From Dyadobacter sp. NIV53 (GTDB lineage: Bacteria; Bacteroidota; Bacteroidia; Cytophagales; Spirosomataceae): 64,000 bases of DNA. The stretch is from positions 1,550,001 to 1,614,000 of the forward strand of contig NZ_CP081299.1 of NCBI RefSeq assembly GCF_019711195.1, in the 5' to 3' direction. The notes under the pieces are model-generated. The model was not told the origin of the DNA. It saw nothing but the letters and a program-made list of their open reading frames with translations, and searched no databases. Both the position numbers and the translations under genes were made by a program. This document shows positions 46,001 through 53,796 of this stretch, piece after piece. Positions within the stretch are counted from its first letter, which is position 1. Each line of letters starts with the position of its first letter.

Positions 46001-46453
46001 ACAGATAAAGGTAATGGCAATATGGGACCGCAAACCGGATCTAAAACCGTAGCTTTGCGCCCGGCCAAAATTTATGCAAGCAGCATGGACAGTGGTAAAG
46101 ATTTCCTGAAATTTAAATCAGGAGAAGGAACTGAAACAGTTGTTGGACTTAAAAACGGGAGTTATATTGCTTTTGATGATATTGATCTTACTGGTATTAG
46201 CACCATAAATATTTCAGCAGCAGTAAGAGAAGGTCAAACAGTCGGTGGAACTCTTGAAGCTCGCCTTGACTCTCCAACTGGCATTAAAGTCGGAGAAGTG
46301 AAAATTACTTCAACCGGTGATGTAACTATTCCCGTAAAAGCACCGGCTGATAGCCGTTTGCGTAAATTGGTTTTTGTTTTTGCAAATCCAAATGCAGGTG
46401 GGAAACCTTTATTTTCTGTTAATACGATCCAGTTTAATACTGCATTGCAATAA
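43043..46453 (+). CDS. ThuA / sugar dehydrogenase / PKD / cytochrome c / carbohydrate-binding fusion protein
   Basis: 1136 residues. A signal peptide (about 1-30). A ThuA (trehalose-utilisation, glutamine-amidotransferase-like) domain, about 35-255, with RVLVFSKTASFRH and GGFVGIHAATD. A soluble glucose/sorbosone-dehydrogenase-type beta-propeller, about 275-690 (DQRVLFAERKGKL, YGLMGLNIDPNF, RGKILRI). A PKD domain, about 715-800 (KYEWNFGKG). A cytochrome c domain with CKACH (Cys884-His888) and a probable Met ligand in VWGEQAMAAHP. A C-terminal carbohydrate-binding-6-like sandwich (about 985-1136). It probably oxidises a sugar in the periplasm and passes electrons to its own heme. PQQ or another cofactor is inferred. 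Confidence 0.92.
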   Translation: MNEYACKNYQRIIQVFSLTMFACFSFEAYSQTIITPEKRVLVFSKTASFRHSAIPAGKTAIIKLGKETGFETDTTENAAVFTDKNLQKYGAVIFLNTTGDVLNDKQQEAFEHYIQAGGGFVGIHAATDTEYDWPWYNKLVGAYFNGHPGNPNVQQGEAYVVNDNHPSMTGFPKKWKIKDEFYDFKSFNPKVTVLVKIDEKTYKDGKMGENHPMSWYHDYDGGKAFYTNFGHEDATYIDPVFVKHLTGGLNYVMAAKLDYSKARPEENRFTKKVLATKLDEPTELVVLDDQRVLFAERKGKLKLYNPKTGKVKVVAEVPVYIKQEYGLMGLNIDPNFKTNKLVYLYYSPPSSEADTAQHLSRFKYDDMKDTLLLSTEENLLTVPVKRTDCCHTGGSIAWDEKGNLYLSTGDDVNPFQSDGYGPIDERPGREGWDGQHSSSNTNSLRGKILRIKPRYGDRRANMPGGTNLYDIPEGNLFPPGNPKARPEIYVMGTRNPYRISIDKHTGYVYWGDVGPDASNDSPTRGPRGYDEVNQARKAGYFGYPLFIADNKPYIDFNFADSTSAKPFDPKAPVNNSPHNTGLQELPPAQPAFIWYPYADSPEFGPIVGKGGRNAMAGPVYYSADFQESKVKFPDYYNGKFFAYDWIRDYINIVTMNKEGDLMNIERFMPNGKFSHPIDMQFANDGSLYTLEYGPNWFAQNDEASLSHITYNAGNRVPVSAASAVNTTGAVPLKVNFSSKGSLDYDGDAIKYEWNFGKGFPKSVLPNPSFTYAKPGEYIAVLKVTDSAGNTNISEVTIKAGNAVPKVDVAIKGNKTFYWNDKPVDYEVTVSDKEDGSIANKTIPDDEVTLTINYLEGFDKTQLAQGHVANTGFETGKRLIELSDCKACHSITKKSIGPAYIEVAKRYEKERNSVKLLASKVIAGGGGVWGEQAMAAHPQHKPEEAEEMVKYILSLAQEKVVDKKPLKSTYLTQGKQKDGSYIFTASYTDKGNGNMGPQTGSKTVALRPAKIYASSMDSGKDFLKFKSGEGTETVVGLKNGSYIAFDDIDLTGISTINISAAVREGQTVGGTLEARLDSPTGIKVGEVKITSTGDVTIPVKAPADSRLRKLVFVFANPNAGGKPLFSVNTIQFNTALQ

Positions 46454-46470
46454 TATTTTTTTTAAATGAT

Positions 46471-46515
46471 AAAGAAAAACACCGTTTGTTTGAGCCGGCG
46501 GTGTTTTTCTTTTTG
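46471..46515 (+). terminator. Terminator after the sugar dehydrogenase fusion
   Basis: A 14-base perfect stem AAAGAAAAACACCG / CGGTGTTTTTCTTT followed by TTTT. The arms are A/T rich at the base, so it may also work for the convergent gene. Confidence 0.85.
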
Positions 46516-46598
46516 AACAGCATTGCAATCGAAAAATCATTAAAGCATCGATGGCAAATGGGTATTTGTGTTTATCTGCAAATAAGTGTTAGTATAAA

Positions 46599-47426
46599 TT
46601 ATTTCCGATACACCTGAATGGCCGGAGTTGCAAAACCCTCAATACCAAGGCCAAAAAGAGCAAAGTCGAATTTTACCGGATCATTTGGGTTAATTAAGCG
46701 AAGGGATGCTGTTAGTTCCTTAGCTGTTTGCCAGTCGGTTACAGGCCTTTGAAGTAAGCCAAGCAAACGAGCTACCCTGTCCACATGTACATCACAGGGA
46801 CAAATCAACTGGGACGGACTAATTTGATTCCAGATACCAAAATCAACGCCGTTGTCATCTTTTCGTACCATCCAGCGCAAAAACATATTTAGTCTTTTAC
46901 ATGATGATTTTCTTAACGGCGTTGCAATATGTTTTCTCGTTCGAAGTGGGAAGTTTTCAGAATCACAGAATAAATCGTGAAAGCCGATCAACCCTTTTTC
47001 TATTGTGTCATCTCCCGGATTCAGATGGTCACTAAAAGCATTTTCAAGTGAATCATGCGTTTTATAATAATTCCGGAAGAAATGCAGGAAATAAAGTGTG
47101 TCGGTGGAATTAAACGTCCGGTGCTTAAAATAAAGAAATCTTTTCAAATCACTTTCCTGATGATTCAACACGAAATCATGTGGAGCATTATCCATTAACT
47201 CGCATAATTCCAGACACTTATTAACGATTGTTTTACGCTGGCCCCAGGCAAGAATGGCAGCCCAGAAACCCATGATCTCAATGTCCTGTTTTTTAGAAAA
47301 ACGATGTGGAATACAAACAGGATCATTTGAAATAAATTCAGGCCGGTTGTATTGTTCCGTTTTTTGTTCTAATAAGTCTATCACGTAAGCTGAAAAACCG
47401 GCAGCTTTTAAAGTATTATTTTGCAC
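46599..47426 (-). CDS. TIGR02757 (DUF2400) family protein
   Basis: About 275 residues from the GTG at 47426. Recognisable are ISNDPVCIPHRF, GFWAAILAWGQRKTIVNK, CPCDVHVDRVARLLGLL and NPNDPVKFDFALFGLGI, the signature of the DUF2400 family, which resembles HhH-type DNA glycosylases but has no proven activity. The frame also extends to 47498, but these 24 residues overlap the upstream gene and look unrelated. It overlaps the preceding small gene by 11 bases. Confidence 0.85.
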   Translation of the reverse strand: MQNNTLKAAGFSAYVIDLLEQKTEQYNRPEFISNDPVCIPHRFSKKQDIEIMGFWAAILAWGQRKTIVNKCLELCELMDNAPHDFVLNHQESDLKRFLYFKHRTFNSTDTLYFLHFFRNYYKTHDSLENAFSDHLNPGDDTIEKGLIGFHDLFCDSENFPLRTRKHIATPLRKSSCKRLNMFLRWMVRKDDNGVDFGIWNQISPSQLICPCDVHVDRVARLLGLLQRPVTDWQTAKELTASLRLINPNDPVKFDFALFGLGIEGFATPAIQVYRK

Positions 47427-47625
47427 TGCTTTTCGCAAACAAATAAGCCAGAACCCTCGATATACCCGAAAAGAACATGACGATTCCGGAGAACACAAAT
47501 GTAAAAATAGCTATGAAAGGATAGAGAACAGTGAAAAGGACACTCCACATTTTATAGCCTATAGTGTTTTTCAAAGCTGCTCTTTCTTCTTCTCTTTTTG
47601 AACGGAATTCGGGGGAATGCTTCAT
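47416..47625 (-). CDS. Small single-pass membrane protein
   Basis: 69 residues. An N-terminal polar helix (FRSKREEERAALKNTIGYK) and one or two hydrophobic segments (WSVLFTVLYPFIAIFTFVFS and IVMFFSGISRVLAYLF). It is between the LysM gene and the DUF2400 gene on the same strand, 28 bases after the LysM stop. Unknown function. Confidence 0.6.
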   Translation of the reverse strand: MKHSPEFRSKREEERAALKNTIGYKMWSVLFTVLYPFIAIFTFVFSGIVMFFSGISRVLAYLFAKSSAK

Positions 47626-47653
47626 TATTTAGTATTTCAGTGTATCCTGTCGG

Positions 47654-48631
47654 TTATTCAAGATAACTCACTACAGCTCTAAAACGTTTGCTATTAGGTG
47701 AAACTTTTTCAAAAGCCCGTGACGAAAGTTTGATAACAATATCGTCATTAATACTCGTGTCCGGAATTCGGCCAATAATCCTTACAATAATTTTTTCCTG
47801 GTTATATTCATTCAAAACCTCAACCAGAGCACCAATTGGTGCATTACGGTGCAAGCCCAGAAATTTACTGGTGCTTTCGTCTGTCTCGATCATTTCAGCT
47901 AATCCCGACTCGGATTTTTTCTTTCCTGATACAACTCTTGGAGGAGCTACTTCTTCCACCGGTTTTACTACTTTTTCAGGAACGGCTGCCTTTGCTTTCA
48001 AGGAATCTTTCACAACGTTGGTAACATCCACTTTCGGAGCTACATGAGGCGTTACCACTGCCACTGCTTTCTCCTTTTCGCTGGCTTTTTCGGTTACAAT
48101 TAATTCCTGGCCGTCTTTCAGATTATCATCGGTCAGATTATTCCATTTACGGATATCAGCCATTAATACGCCGTACTTCACAGCAACCCGGTACAGGGTC
48201 TGGCCTGGTTCAACTCTGTGAATTCCATTTGGCGCAACAGATACAGCTGATGCAACAGGAGCAGATGTTGTAGACGATGCAGGTGAATTAACACTTACAG
48301 GTTTGGTTTCCTTTACTTCACTTTTCTTGGTTTCTTCTTTCTTAGCCTCTTTCTTCGAAGATTTAGCAGTATATGGAACCCTGATCATTTGTCCGGATTG
48401 GATCTGATCATTCATACCAGGATTAGCCTCCCGTAGTGCTTGTATGGTGGTGCCGTACTGGCGTACAACAGCAAACATTGTTTGTCCGGTATTAACCCGG
48501 TGTAAGACAAAAATTTTACCTCCAACTTTTTCAGATCCAACTGAATCTGCTGCAAACTTCCCATTCGCACGGGCACTTGATAAGCTACTAAATAAACCGG
48601 TAATGAATACCAGGCAAAAAATGTATTTCAT
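47654..48631 (-). CDS. LysM peptidoglycan-binding protein
   Basis: 325 residues: a signal peptide (about 1-22), two LysM domains (about 44-90, HRVNTGQTMFAVVRQYG; about 140-185, HRVEPGQTLYRVAVKYG), joined by low-complexity Lys/Ser/Ala linkers (KKEAKKEETKKSEVK), and a C-terminal double-psi-barrel-like domain (LHRNAPIGALVEVLN, VRIIGRIPDTS). It binds cell-wall glycan in the periplasm. The last domain resembles RlpA-type barrels but no catalytic Asp/Glu is evident. Confidence 0.88.
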   Translation of the reverse strand: MKYIFCLVFITGLFSSLSSARANGKFAADSVGSEKVGGKIFVLHRVNTGQTMFAVVRQYGTTIQALREANPGMNDQIQSGQMIRVPYTAKSSKKEAKKEETKKSEVKETKPVSVNSPASSTTSAPVASAVSVAPNGIHRVEPGQTLYRVAVKYGVLMADIRKWNNLTDDNLKDGQELIVTEKASEKEKAVAVVTPHVAPKVDVTNVVKDSLKAKAAVPEKVVKPVEEVAPPRVVSGKKKSESGLAEMIETDESTSKFLGLHRNAPIGALVEVLNEYNQEKIIVRIIGRIPDTSINDDIVIKLSSRAFEKVSPNSKRFRAVVSYLE

Positions 48632-48634
48632 TTA

Positions 48635-49379
48635 TTATGGAAGTGTTAAACTCGAAAACTCATTATTATTTTTCAGATATACCAGGGTTGACCCTTTAAG
48701 TAACATGGTCGATTGGCCAATTCCCTCCCGTCGGTCTGACAATTTCTCATGTAAGATATGTTCCATTTTACCGGAGACAATCAGAAGGTGTTCTGTCATC
48801 TTTTCCTGCTCGTAAATATAGTAAGAAAACATCATAAAGGGTCGCTTCTCCAGATAATCAATACATACTGGCTGGTGACCCTTTGTACTTTCAAATATGA
48901 AAGAAGCCAATTTTTCAAAATAAATATTTCCTTCCTTGTAACGAACTGCTTCTTTTAAAATTATTTGAGGGTCAGGTTGTTTATTATCTTCACTTGTTCC
49001 CGAAATAATACCAGTTTCTGATTCAGATATGGAATATTTAAACAGGTCACCTACCCTGGTAGCAATTTCAATTTGTGAATTGTTTAATGTTTTTACCAGC
49101 AAATAATTTGGCATAACCCATTGTAAATCGCCCTGCTCAGCGGAAACCATCAAAAAGGTCTGTTGGTTGTGGTAAGTCTGGATAACGGTTATTGTGCAGG
49201 TAAACGTGCCCATAAGAAAACGCAGTCAGGGATGTCCACCAATCGGTGGCTTCCGGTGCTTCTTTCCATTTTAATTCCGGTTTTTTTAAATCAATCACAG
49301 CGAAAGATACTTTCTTTGCCGGTGGAACATCCCGCAATTCAACTGCCCACAGATTACTATCAGCATCTGAGTCAGGCAA
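48635..49379 (-). pseudogene. DUF4905-type protein, frame broken at a T5 run
   Basis: Two overlapping frames join naturally: the first ends PQPTDLFDGFR at 49137, the second continues MVSAEQGDLQWVMPNYLLVK to the stop at 48635. The expected junction is PTDL(L)MVSAEQGDLQW. The break is at the minus-strand run CTTTTTGATG (plus A5 at 49152-49156), where one T too many produces a +1 shift. The protein would be about 248 residues and belongs to a Bacteroidota family of unknown function. No ATG or GTG opens it: TTG 49379, or ATT 49427, which begins IAKTFSHKFSENIWRIL and probably belongs to the protein. Confidence 0.7.
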
Positions 49380-49483
49380 TATGCGCCAGATATTTTCTGA
49401 AAACTTGTGTGAAAAAGTTTTTGCAATTTTTTAATCTTTATTTTGAAACAAATTAGAAATTATATCAACCAAACTATAAACCT

Positions 49484-50224
49484 GTGCAAATATTAGGAAT
49501 AATACCGGCTCGATATGCATCCACTCGTTTTCCGGCCAAAGCGCTTGTAGATATTGGTGGAAAAAGTATGATCCAACGAGTTTATGAACAAGCGAGTAAA
49601 GCCACAAATCTTAGCCAGGTGATTGTGGCAACAGATGATGCGAGAATATTGGATCATGTATTGAGCTTTGGCGGTAAAGCAGTTATGACATCGGAAAATC
49701 ATCAAAGTGGAACTGACAGATGTTTTGAAGCGCTTACTAAAACAGAAGGCCACTATGACTATGTTATTAATATACAAGGTGATGAGCCATTTATCAGCCC
49801 GGAACCAATTGATAGTCTGGCAGATGAATTAAACGGGCAAATTGAATTAGCTACTTTGGTTAAAATTATTGATACAGAAGATATACTTTTTAACGTCAAT
49901 GTTCCGAAAGCAGTTCTTAATAACCGTCGTGAAATATTATATTTCAGCAGACAAACAATTCCTTACATCAGAAATCAGGAAGCAGATCAGTGGCTGAAAA
50001 ATCACACTTTTTATAAACATATAGGTATTTACGCGTACCGCTCCGACGTACTTGCGGCACTTACTGAATTACCCGTAAGTTCTCTTGAAAAAGCCGAAGC
50101 TCTGGAACAGCTTCGCTGGCTTGAAAATGGTTATTCTATTAAAGCTGTAATCACATCCGACGACTCGCACGGTGTAGATACTCCTGATGATCTGGATAAG
50201 GTAACACGTAAATTTTTATCCTGA
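49484..50224 (+). CDS. kdsB: 3-deoxy-manno-octulosonate cytidylyltransferase
   Basis: 246 residues. It activates Kdo as CMP-Kdo for lipopolysaccharide core synthesis. The signature IIPARYASTRFPAKALVDI is at the N-terminus, QGDEPFISP and RQTIPY follow, and GVDTPDDLDKV is at the end. Starts with GTG 49484 (VQILGIIPAR). Divergent from the DUF4905/LysM operon. Confirms a Kdo-containing outer membrane. Confidence 0.96.
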   Translation: MQILGIIPARYASTRFPAKALVDIGGKSMIQRVYEQASKATNLSQVIVATDDARILDHVLSFGGKAVMTSENHQSGTDRCFEALTKTEGHYDYVINIQGDEPFISPEPIDSLADELNGQIELATLVKIIDTEDILFNVNVPKAVLNNRREILYFSRQTIPYIRNQEADQWLKNHTFYKHIGIYAYRSDVLAALTELPVSSLEKAEALEQLRWLENGYSIKAVITSDDSHGVDTPDDLDKVTRKFLS

Positions 50225-50383
50225 TTTACATCCAAAATATGCTGAATGCAACAATTCTTATATTAAAAAACGTATAATTCTTTATTTAAAATAAGTTAAA
50301 AACGTTTATTCTTAATACGACTTTACCTTTTAGCTCGTTACCTTACATTGTTTTTATTATAATTTATCTGAAATACCATTCTT

Positions 50384-51951
50384 ATGCAGTACAATATTCT
50401 TTGGGCCGATGATGAAATTGATCTTCTTAAACCACATATAATGTTTCTTACAAACAAAGGCTACAATGTCACTCCGGTGAACAGCGGAGCCGATGCTTTG
50501 GATAAAATAGAAAACGAACGTTTTGATATCGTATTTTTAGATGAAATGATGCCTGGTATGACTGGTCTCGAAACGCTGGCCCAAATCAAACAGCAACAGC
50601 CTAATTTGCCAGTTGTGATGATTACAAAAAGTGAAGAAGAGCATATCATGGAAGATGCTATCGGATCTAAAATAGATGATTATCTGATCAAACCTCTTAA
50701 TCCAAACCAGATATTACTTTCTGTAAAAAAATCCTGGATAATAAGCGTTTGGTCACTGAAAAAACTACTTTAAGTTATCAGCAGGAATTCCGGAATCTGT
50801 CTATGCAATATCAGGACCGTATTGGTCATGAAGAATGGGCAGACATCTATAAAAAATTAATATATTGGGAATTAGAGCTTGAAAGTTCTGAGGATCAGGG
50901 AATGTCAGAAGTATTTACAATGCAGAAAAGCGATGCAAATGCTAATTTCTGCAAATTTATTGAAGAAAAATATGAAGACTGGCTGAATGAGCCACGTGAG
51001 GATAAACCGATTATGTCGCATCAGTTGATGAAACAAAAAGTTTTCCCACATCTCAAAGGATCTGATGAGCCATTATTTTTCCTTTTGATAGATAACTTCC
51101 GCTATGATCAATGGAAAATGATCCAGCCTATCCTCCAGGAGTATTTTAACATTGAGGAGGAGTCGTCATATTATTCCATTTTACCAACTACAACCGGATA
51201 TGCCAGAAATGCCATATTTTCAGGATTGATGCCAAGCGAAATGGAAAGAAAATATCCGCAATGGTGGGTGAGCGATGAAAATACGCCGGACGGAGAAGAA
51301 GGTTTGAACAACCATGAGCATGATTTTCTTCAAAAACAACTTGAAACCAATCACATGGGTAGTATTAAATCATCTTATCATAAGATATTAAATACAAATC
51401 AGGGAAAATCATTGGTTGATAATTTCAATAATTTACTGAATAACCAACTGAATGTGGTGGTTTACAACTTTGTTGATATGCTTTCGCATGCCAGAACTGA
51501 TGTTCAGATGATTAAAGAACTGGCACCGGATGAAGCGGCATATCGCTCTATTACTAAGTCCTGGTTCCAGCATTCACCTCTTCTTGACTTCATTAAAAAG
51601 GTGGCAGAAAAGAAAGGCAGATTAATATTGACCACAGATCACGGAATGATTCGCGTTCAGAAACCCGTAAAGATTATAGGATACCGTGAAACGAATACAA
51701 ATCTGCGGTATAAACACGGAAAAAACTTAGGATTTGATGATAATCACCTGATGGTTTGCCGTAAACCTGAAAGAATTTTCCTGCCAAAACCGCACGTTTC
51801 CACGTCATACGTTTTCACAAAAGAGGACTACTTCTTTGCATACCCGAACAACTACAATCAGTATGTTAATCTGTACCGGGATACTTTCCAGCACGGAGGC
51901 GTTTCACTGGAAGAAATGATTATTCCTTTCATTGACCTGAAAGCGAAATAA
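50384..51951 (+). pseudogene. porX: PorX (receiver plus PglZ domain), frame broken at an A7 run
   Basis: PorX regulates the type IX secretion system in Bacteroidota with PorY and SigP. The receiver domain (1-115) has phosphoacceptor Asp53 in VFLDEMMPG and acid residues ADDE near the start. The effector PglZ/alkaline-phosphatase-like domain (about 170-520) has LLIDNFRYDQWK and LTTDHGMI with metal-ligand aspartates. The frame is lost at 50725-50731: GTA AAA AAA TCC reads into a stop at 50773. A -1 slip restores KKILDNKRLVTEKTTLSYQ, the expected PorX linker. Joined length is about 522 residues. Confidence 0.88.
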
Positions 51952-51994
51952 AATAGTGAAGAATTAAAACCGGGTCGCCGGTGAAATTTAGTAT

Positions 51995-52039
51995 TAACAG
52001 TTTACGGAGCTTCATAGCTTTGTAAACTGTTATTTTTTT
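51995..52039 (+). terminator. Terminator after porX
   Basis: Stem TAACAGTTTAC / GTAAACTGTTA followed by a T-rich tract, 42 bases past the porX stop. Confidence 0.85.
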
Positions 52040-52139
52040 ATAGTTGTGTATGGATTGTATTGAGTTAGATAAGAATAAATTATAGTCTGGAATTTATAAT
52101 ATATTTTCAATTTTAAACTTTTCACTCTAAGCTAAAAAA

Positions 52140-52820
52140 TCAGCCTTCGACAACAGCGCCGTTTTCACACTTCAAAACTCGTGCAGGAAATTTCCTTATA
52201 AATTCGTGATTATGAGTAGCCATTAGTATTGCGGTTCCGGCATTATTTATAGTTTTGAAAACCTGCATAACCTGATCCGCAACAATTGGATCCAGGTTCC
52301 CTGTTGGCTCGTCAGCAATTAGAATTTTTGGTTCATTCAGCATTGCACGGGCAATTACAACACGCTGCTGTTCACCGCCTGAAAGCTGATGCGGCATTCT
52401 TTTTTGAGCAGTTCCGAGCCCTACCTGCATAAGCACTTCTGCAATACGCATGGAAATTTTTGTTTTGTCCTCCCAACCCGTTGCACGTAATACGAAAGAA
52501 AGATTATCCTCAACTGAACGGTCTGACAGTAATTGAAAATCCTGGAAAACAATGCCAATTTTACGACGCAAATGAGGAATATCAGCACGTTTAATATTAT
52601 GAAGCTCATAGCCCGCTACTTTTGCAGAACCGGTATGAAGCCACAAATCCGCGTAAAGTGTTTTTAAAAGCGAGCTTTTACCACTTCCTGTCCGTCCGAT
52701 CATAAAAACGAACTCGCCATCTTTAATCTCAAAATGAACATCATTCAGAACAGGCCGGTCTCCCTGATAAATATCTGCCCTGTCTAATACAATAATCGGC
52801 TCTGATGCCTCTTCAGTCAT
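52140..52820 (-). CDS. ftsE: FtsE-like ABC transporter ATP-binding protein
   Basis: 226 residues. Walker A GRTGSGKSS, Q-loop DFQLLSDRSV, ABC signature LSGGEQQRV, Walker B LIADEPTGNLDP and switch His ATHNHE. DRPVLNDVHFEIKDGEFVFMIG is close to FtsE, the cytoplasmic ATPase that works with FtsX to trigger cell-wall hydrolysis at division. A LolD-like lipoprotein exporter is the alternative, and no ftsX is adjacent. ATG 52820 is preferred; upstream codons add residues through the transaldolase terminator. Confidence 0.82.
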   Translation of the reverse strand: MTEEASEPIIVLDRADIYQGDRPVLNDVHFEIKDGEFVFMIGRTGSGKSSLLKTLYADLWLHTGSAKVAGYELHNIKRADIPHLRRKIGIVFQDFQLLSDRSVEDNLSFVLRATGWEDKTKISMRIAEVLMQVGLGTAQKRMPHQLSGGEQQRVVIARAMLNEPKILIADEPTGNLDPIVADQVMQVFKTINNAGTAILMATHNHEFIRKFPARVLKCENGAVVEG

Positions 52821-52825
52821 AATAA

Positions 52826-52868
52826 AAATGAATAACCCCAACACTTTTGCAAATGCCGGGGAGTTATT
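52826..52868 (-). terminator. Terminator after the transaldolase gene
   Basis: Minus strand stem AATAACtCCCC / GGGGTTATT, then CATTTTTATT. It begins 2 bases past the transaldolase stop and ends 5 bases before the ftsE-like start, so it may partly serve as leader of that gene. Confidence 0.65.
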
Positions 52869-52870
52869 AT

Positions 52871-53527
52871 TTAAGAATTTCCTTTTGCGTAGTCAGCAAG
52901 GAATTTTTCCAAACCTGAATCTGTAAGAGGATGTTTTAATAATGCTTCAATTACACTTAACGGGCCTGTCATAACGTCAGCTCCAATTTCAGCACACTGA
53001 AGAATATGCATCGGGTGACGTACTGAGGCTGCTAAAACCTGAGTTTCGAAACCGTAGTTACGATAAATAGTCATGATCTGTTCAATTAAGGCAACACCAT
53101 CAGTTGAAATGTCATCCAAACGGCCAATGAACGGGGAAACATAAGTTGCTCCGGCTTTTGCAGCCAATAAAGCCTGTCCTGCTGAAAAGATTAGCGTACA
53201 GTTGGTACGAACTCCTTTTGATGAAAAATATTTCAAAGCTTTCACGCCTTCTTTGATCATCGGGATTTTTACCACAATTTTATCATCGATTTCGATCAGC
53301 TCTTCGCCTTCACGAATCATTCCAGCCAAATCAATTGAAACTACCTCCGCACTCACATCACCATCCACTAAATCGCAAATTGCTTTATAATGACGCATGA
53401 TATTATCCTTACCGGTAATTCCTTCTTTTGCCATTAATGAAGGGTTAGTAGTAACTCCGTCTAAAACGCCCAAGGCCTGAGCTTCCTGAATGTCTTTCAG
53501 GTTTGCGGTATCAATGAAAAATTTCAT
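52871..53527 (-). CDS. tal: Transaldolase (small, TalC/fructose-6-phosphate aldolase type)
   Basis: 218 residues from MKFFIDTANLKDI at 53527; the extra upstream residues of the longer frame are not family-like. VTTNPSLMAKEG, IVVKIPMIKEGVKAL with the Schiff-base lysine, NCTLIFSAGQALLAAKAGA and SPFIGRLDD follow. It moves a dihydroxyacetone unit between pentose-phosphate sugars or works as the related aldolase. A promoter lies 29 bases upstream. Confidence 0.95.
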   Translation of the reverse strand: MKFFIDTANLKDIQEAQALGVLDGVTTNPSLMAKEGITGKDNIMRHYKAICDLVDGDVSAEVVSIDLAGMIREGEELIEIDDKIVVKIPMIKEGVKALKYFSSKGVRTNCTLIFSAGQALLAAKAGATYVSPFIGRLDDISTDGVALIEQIMTIYRNYGFETQVLAASVRHPMHILQCAEIGADVMTGPLSVIEALLKHPLTDSGLEKFLADYAKGNS

Positions 53528-53555
53528 ATTAGCGATTGTATGGTTTAATATTCCA

Positions 53556-53584
53556 CAAAAGTAGAAAACCCTGACCAAACCAAA
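53556..53584 (-). promoter_or_regulatory. Bacteroidota-type promoter for the transaldolase gene
   Basis: Minus strand TTTG (53581-53584), 17 bases, TACTTTTG (53556-53563). Expected start site about 24 bases before the gene. Confidence 0.6.
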
Positions 53585-53622
53585 AAGAAAGATGTGAATT
53601 GAAATAGAAAGGCACAAAAAAA

Positions 53623-53713
53623 GGCAAACCGAGAATCTCACCGCATCGACCACCTACCCTTGCTTCCGTCAGGACCTGGGGGATTCGGAAGGAGCTGGTA
53701 GTTCCGATTTGCC
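53623..53713 (-). ncRNA. ffs: Signal recognition particle RNA (4.5S, small bacterial type)
   Basis: Minus strand, about 91 bases. The conserved apical domain that binds Ffh is present: CCAGGTCCTGACGGAAGCAA, with the GGAAGCA bulge. The ends pair as a long closing helix: GGCAAATCG at the 5' end with CGGTTTGCC at the 3' end (one G-T pair). A T7 tract follows (plus 53616-53622), and a TATCTTTG promoter box lies 5 bases upstream of the expected 5' end. This RNA targets membrane and exported proteins. Confidence 0.92.
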
Positions 53714-53717
53714 GATG

Positions 53718-53725
53718 CAAAGATA
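53718..53725 (-). promoter_or_regulatory. Promoter of the SRP RNA
   Basis: Minus strand TATCTTTG, exact TAnnTTTG, with a TTTTTG about 15 bases upstream. It places the start at the first G of the SRP RNA closing helix, which supports both calls. Confidence 0.65.
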
Positions 53726-53772
53726 AAGACATTTTATTGACAAAAAGAAAACATTCGTTTCGTCTTTCGCAC

Positions 53773-53780
53773 TACTTTTG
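53773..53780 (+). promoter_or_regulatory. Promoter of the TPR lipoprotein gene
   Basis: TACTTTTG, exact TAnnTTTG, 17 bases before the ATG at 53797. It implies a very short leader of around 10 bases and argues against the longer frame that starts at 53737. Confidence 0.55.
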
Positions 53781-53796
53781 TGCGAACCATCTAGAA

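Noticed and set aside
53529..53732. Minus-strand coding frame over the SRP RNA
   Set aside because: The region matches the SRP RNA in sequence, closing helix, promoter and T tract.
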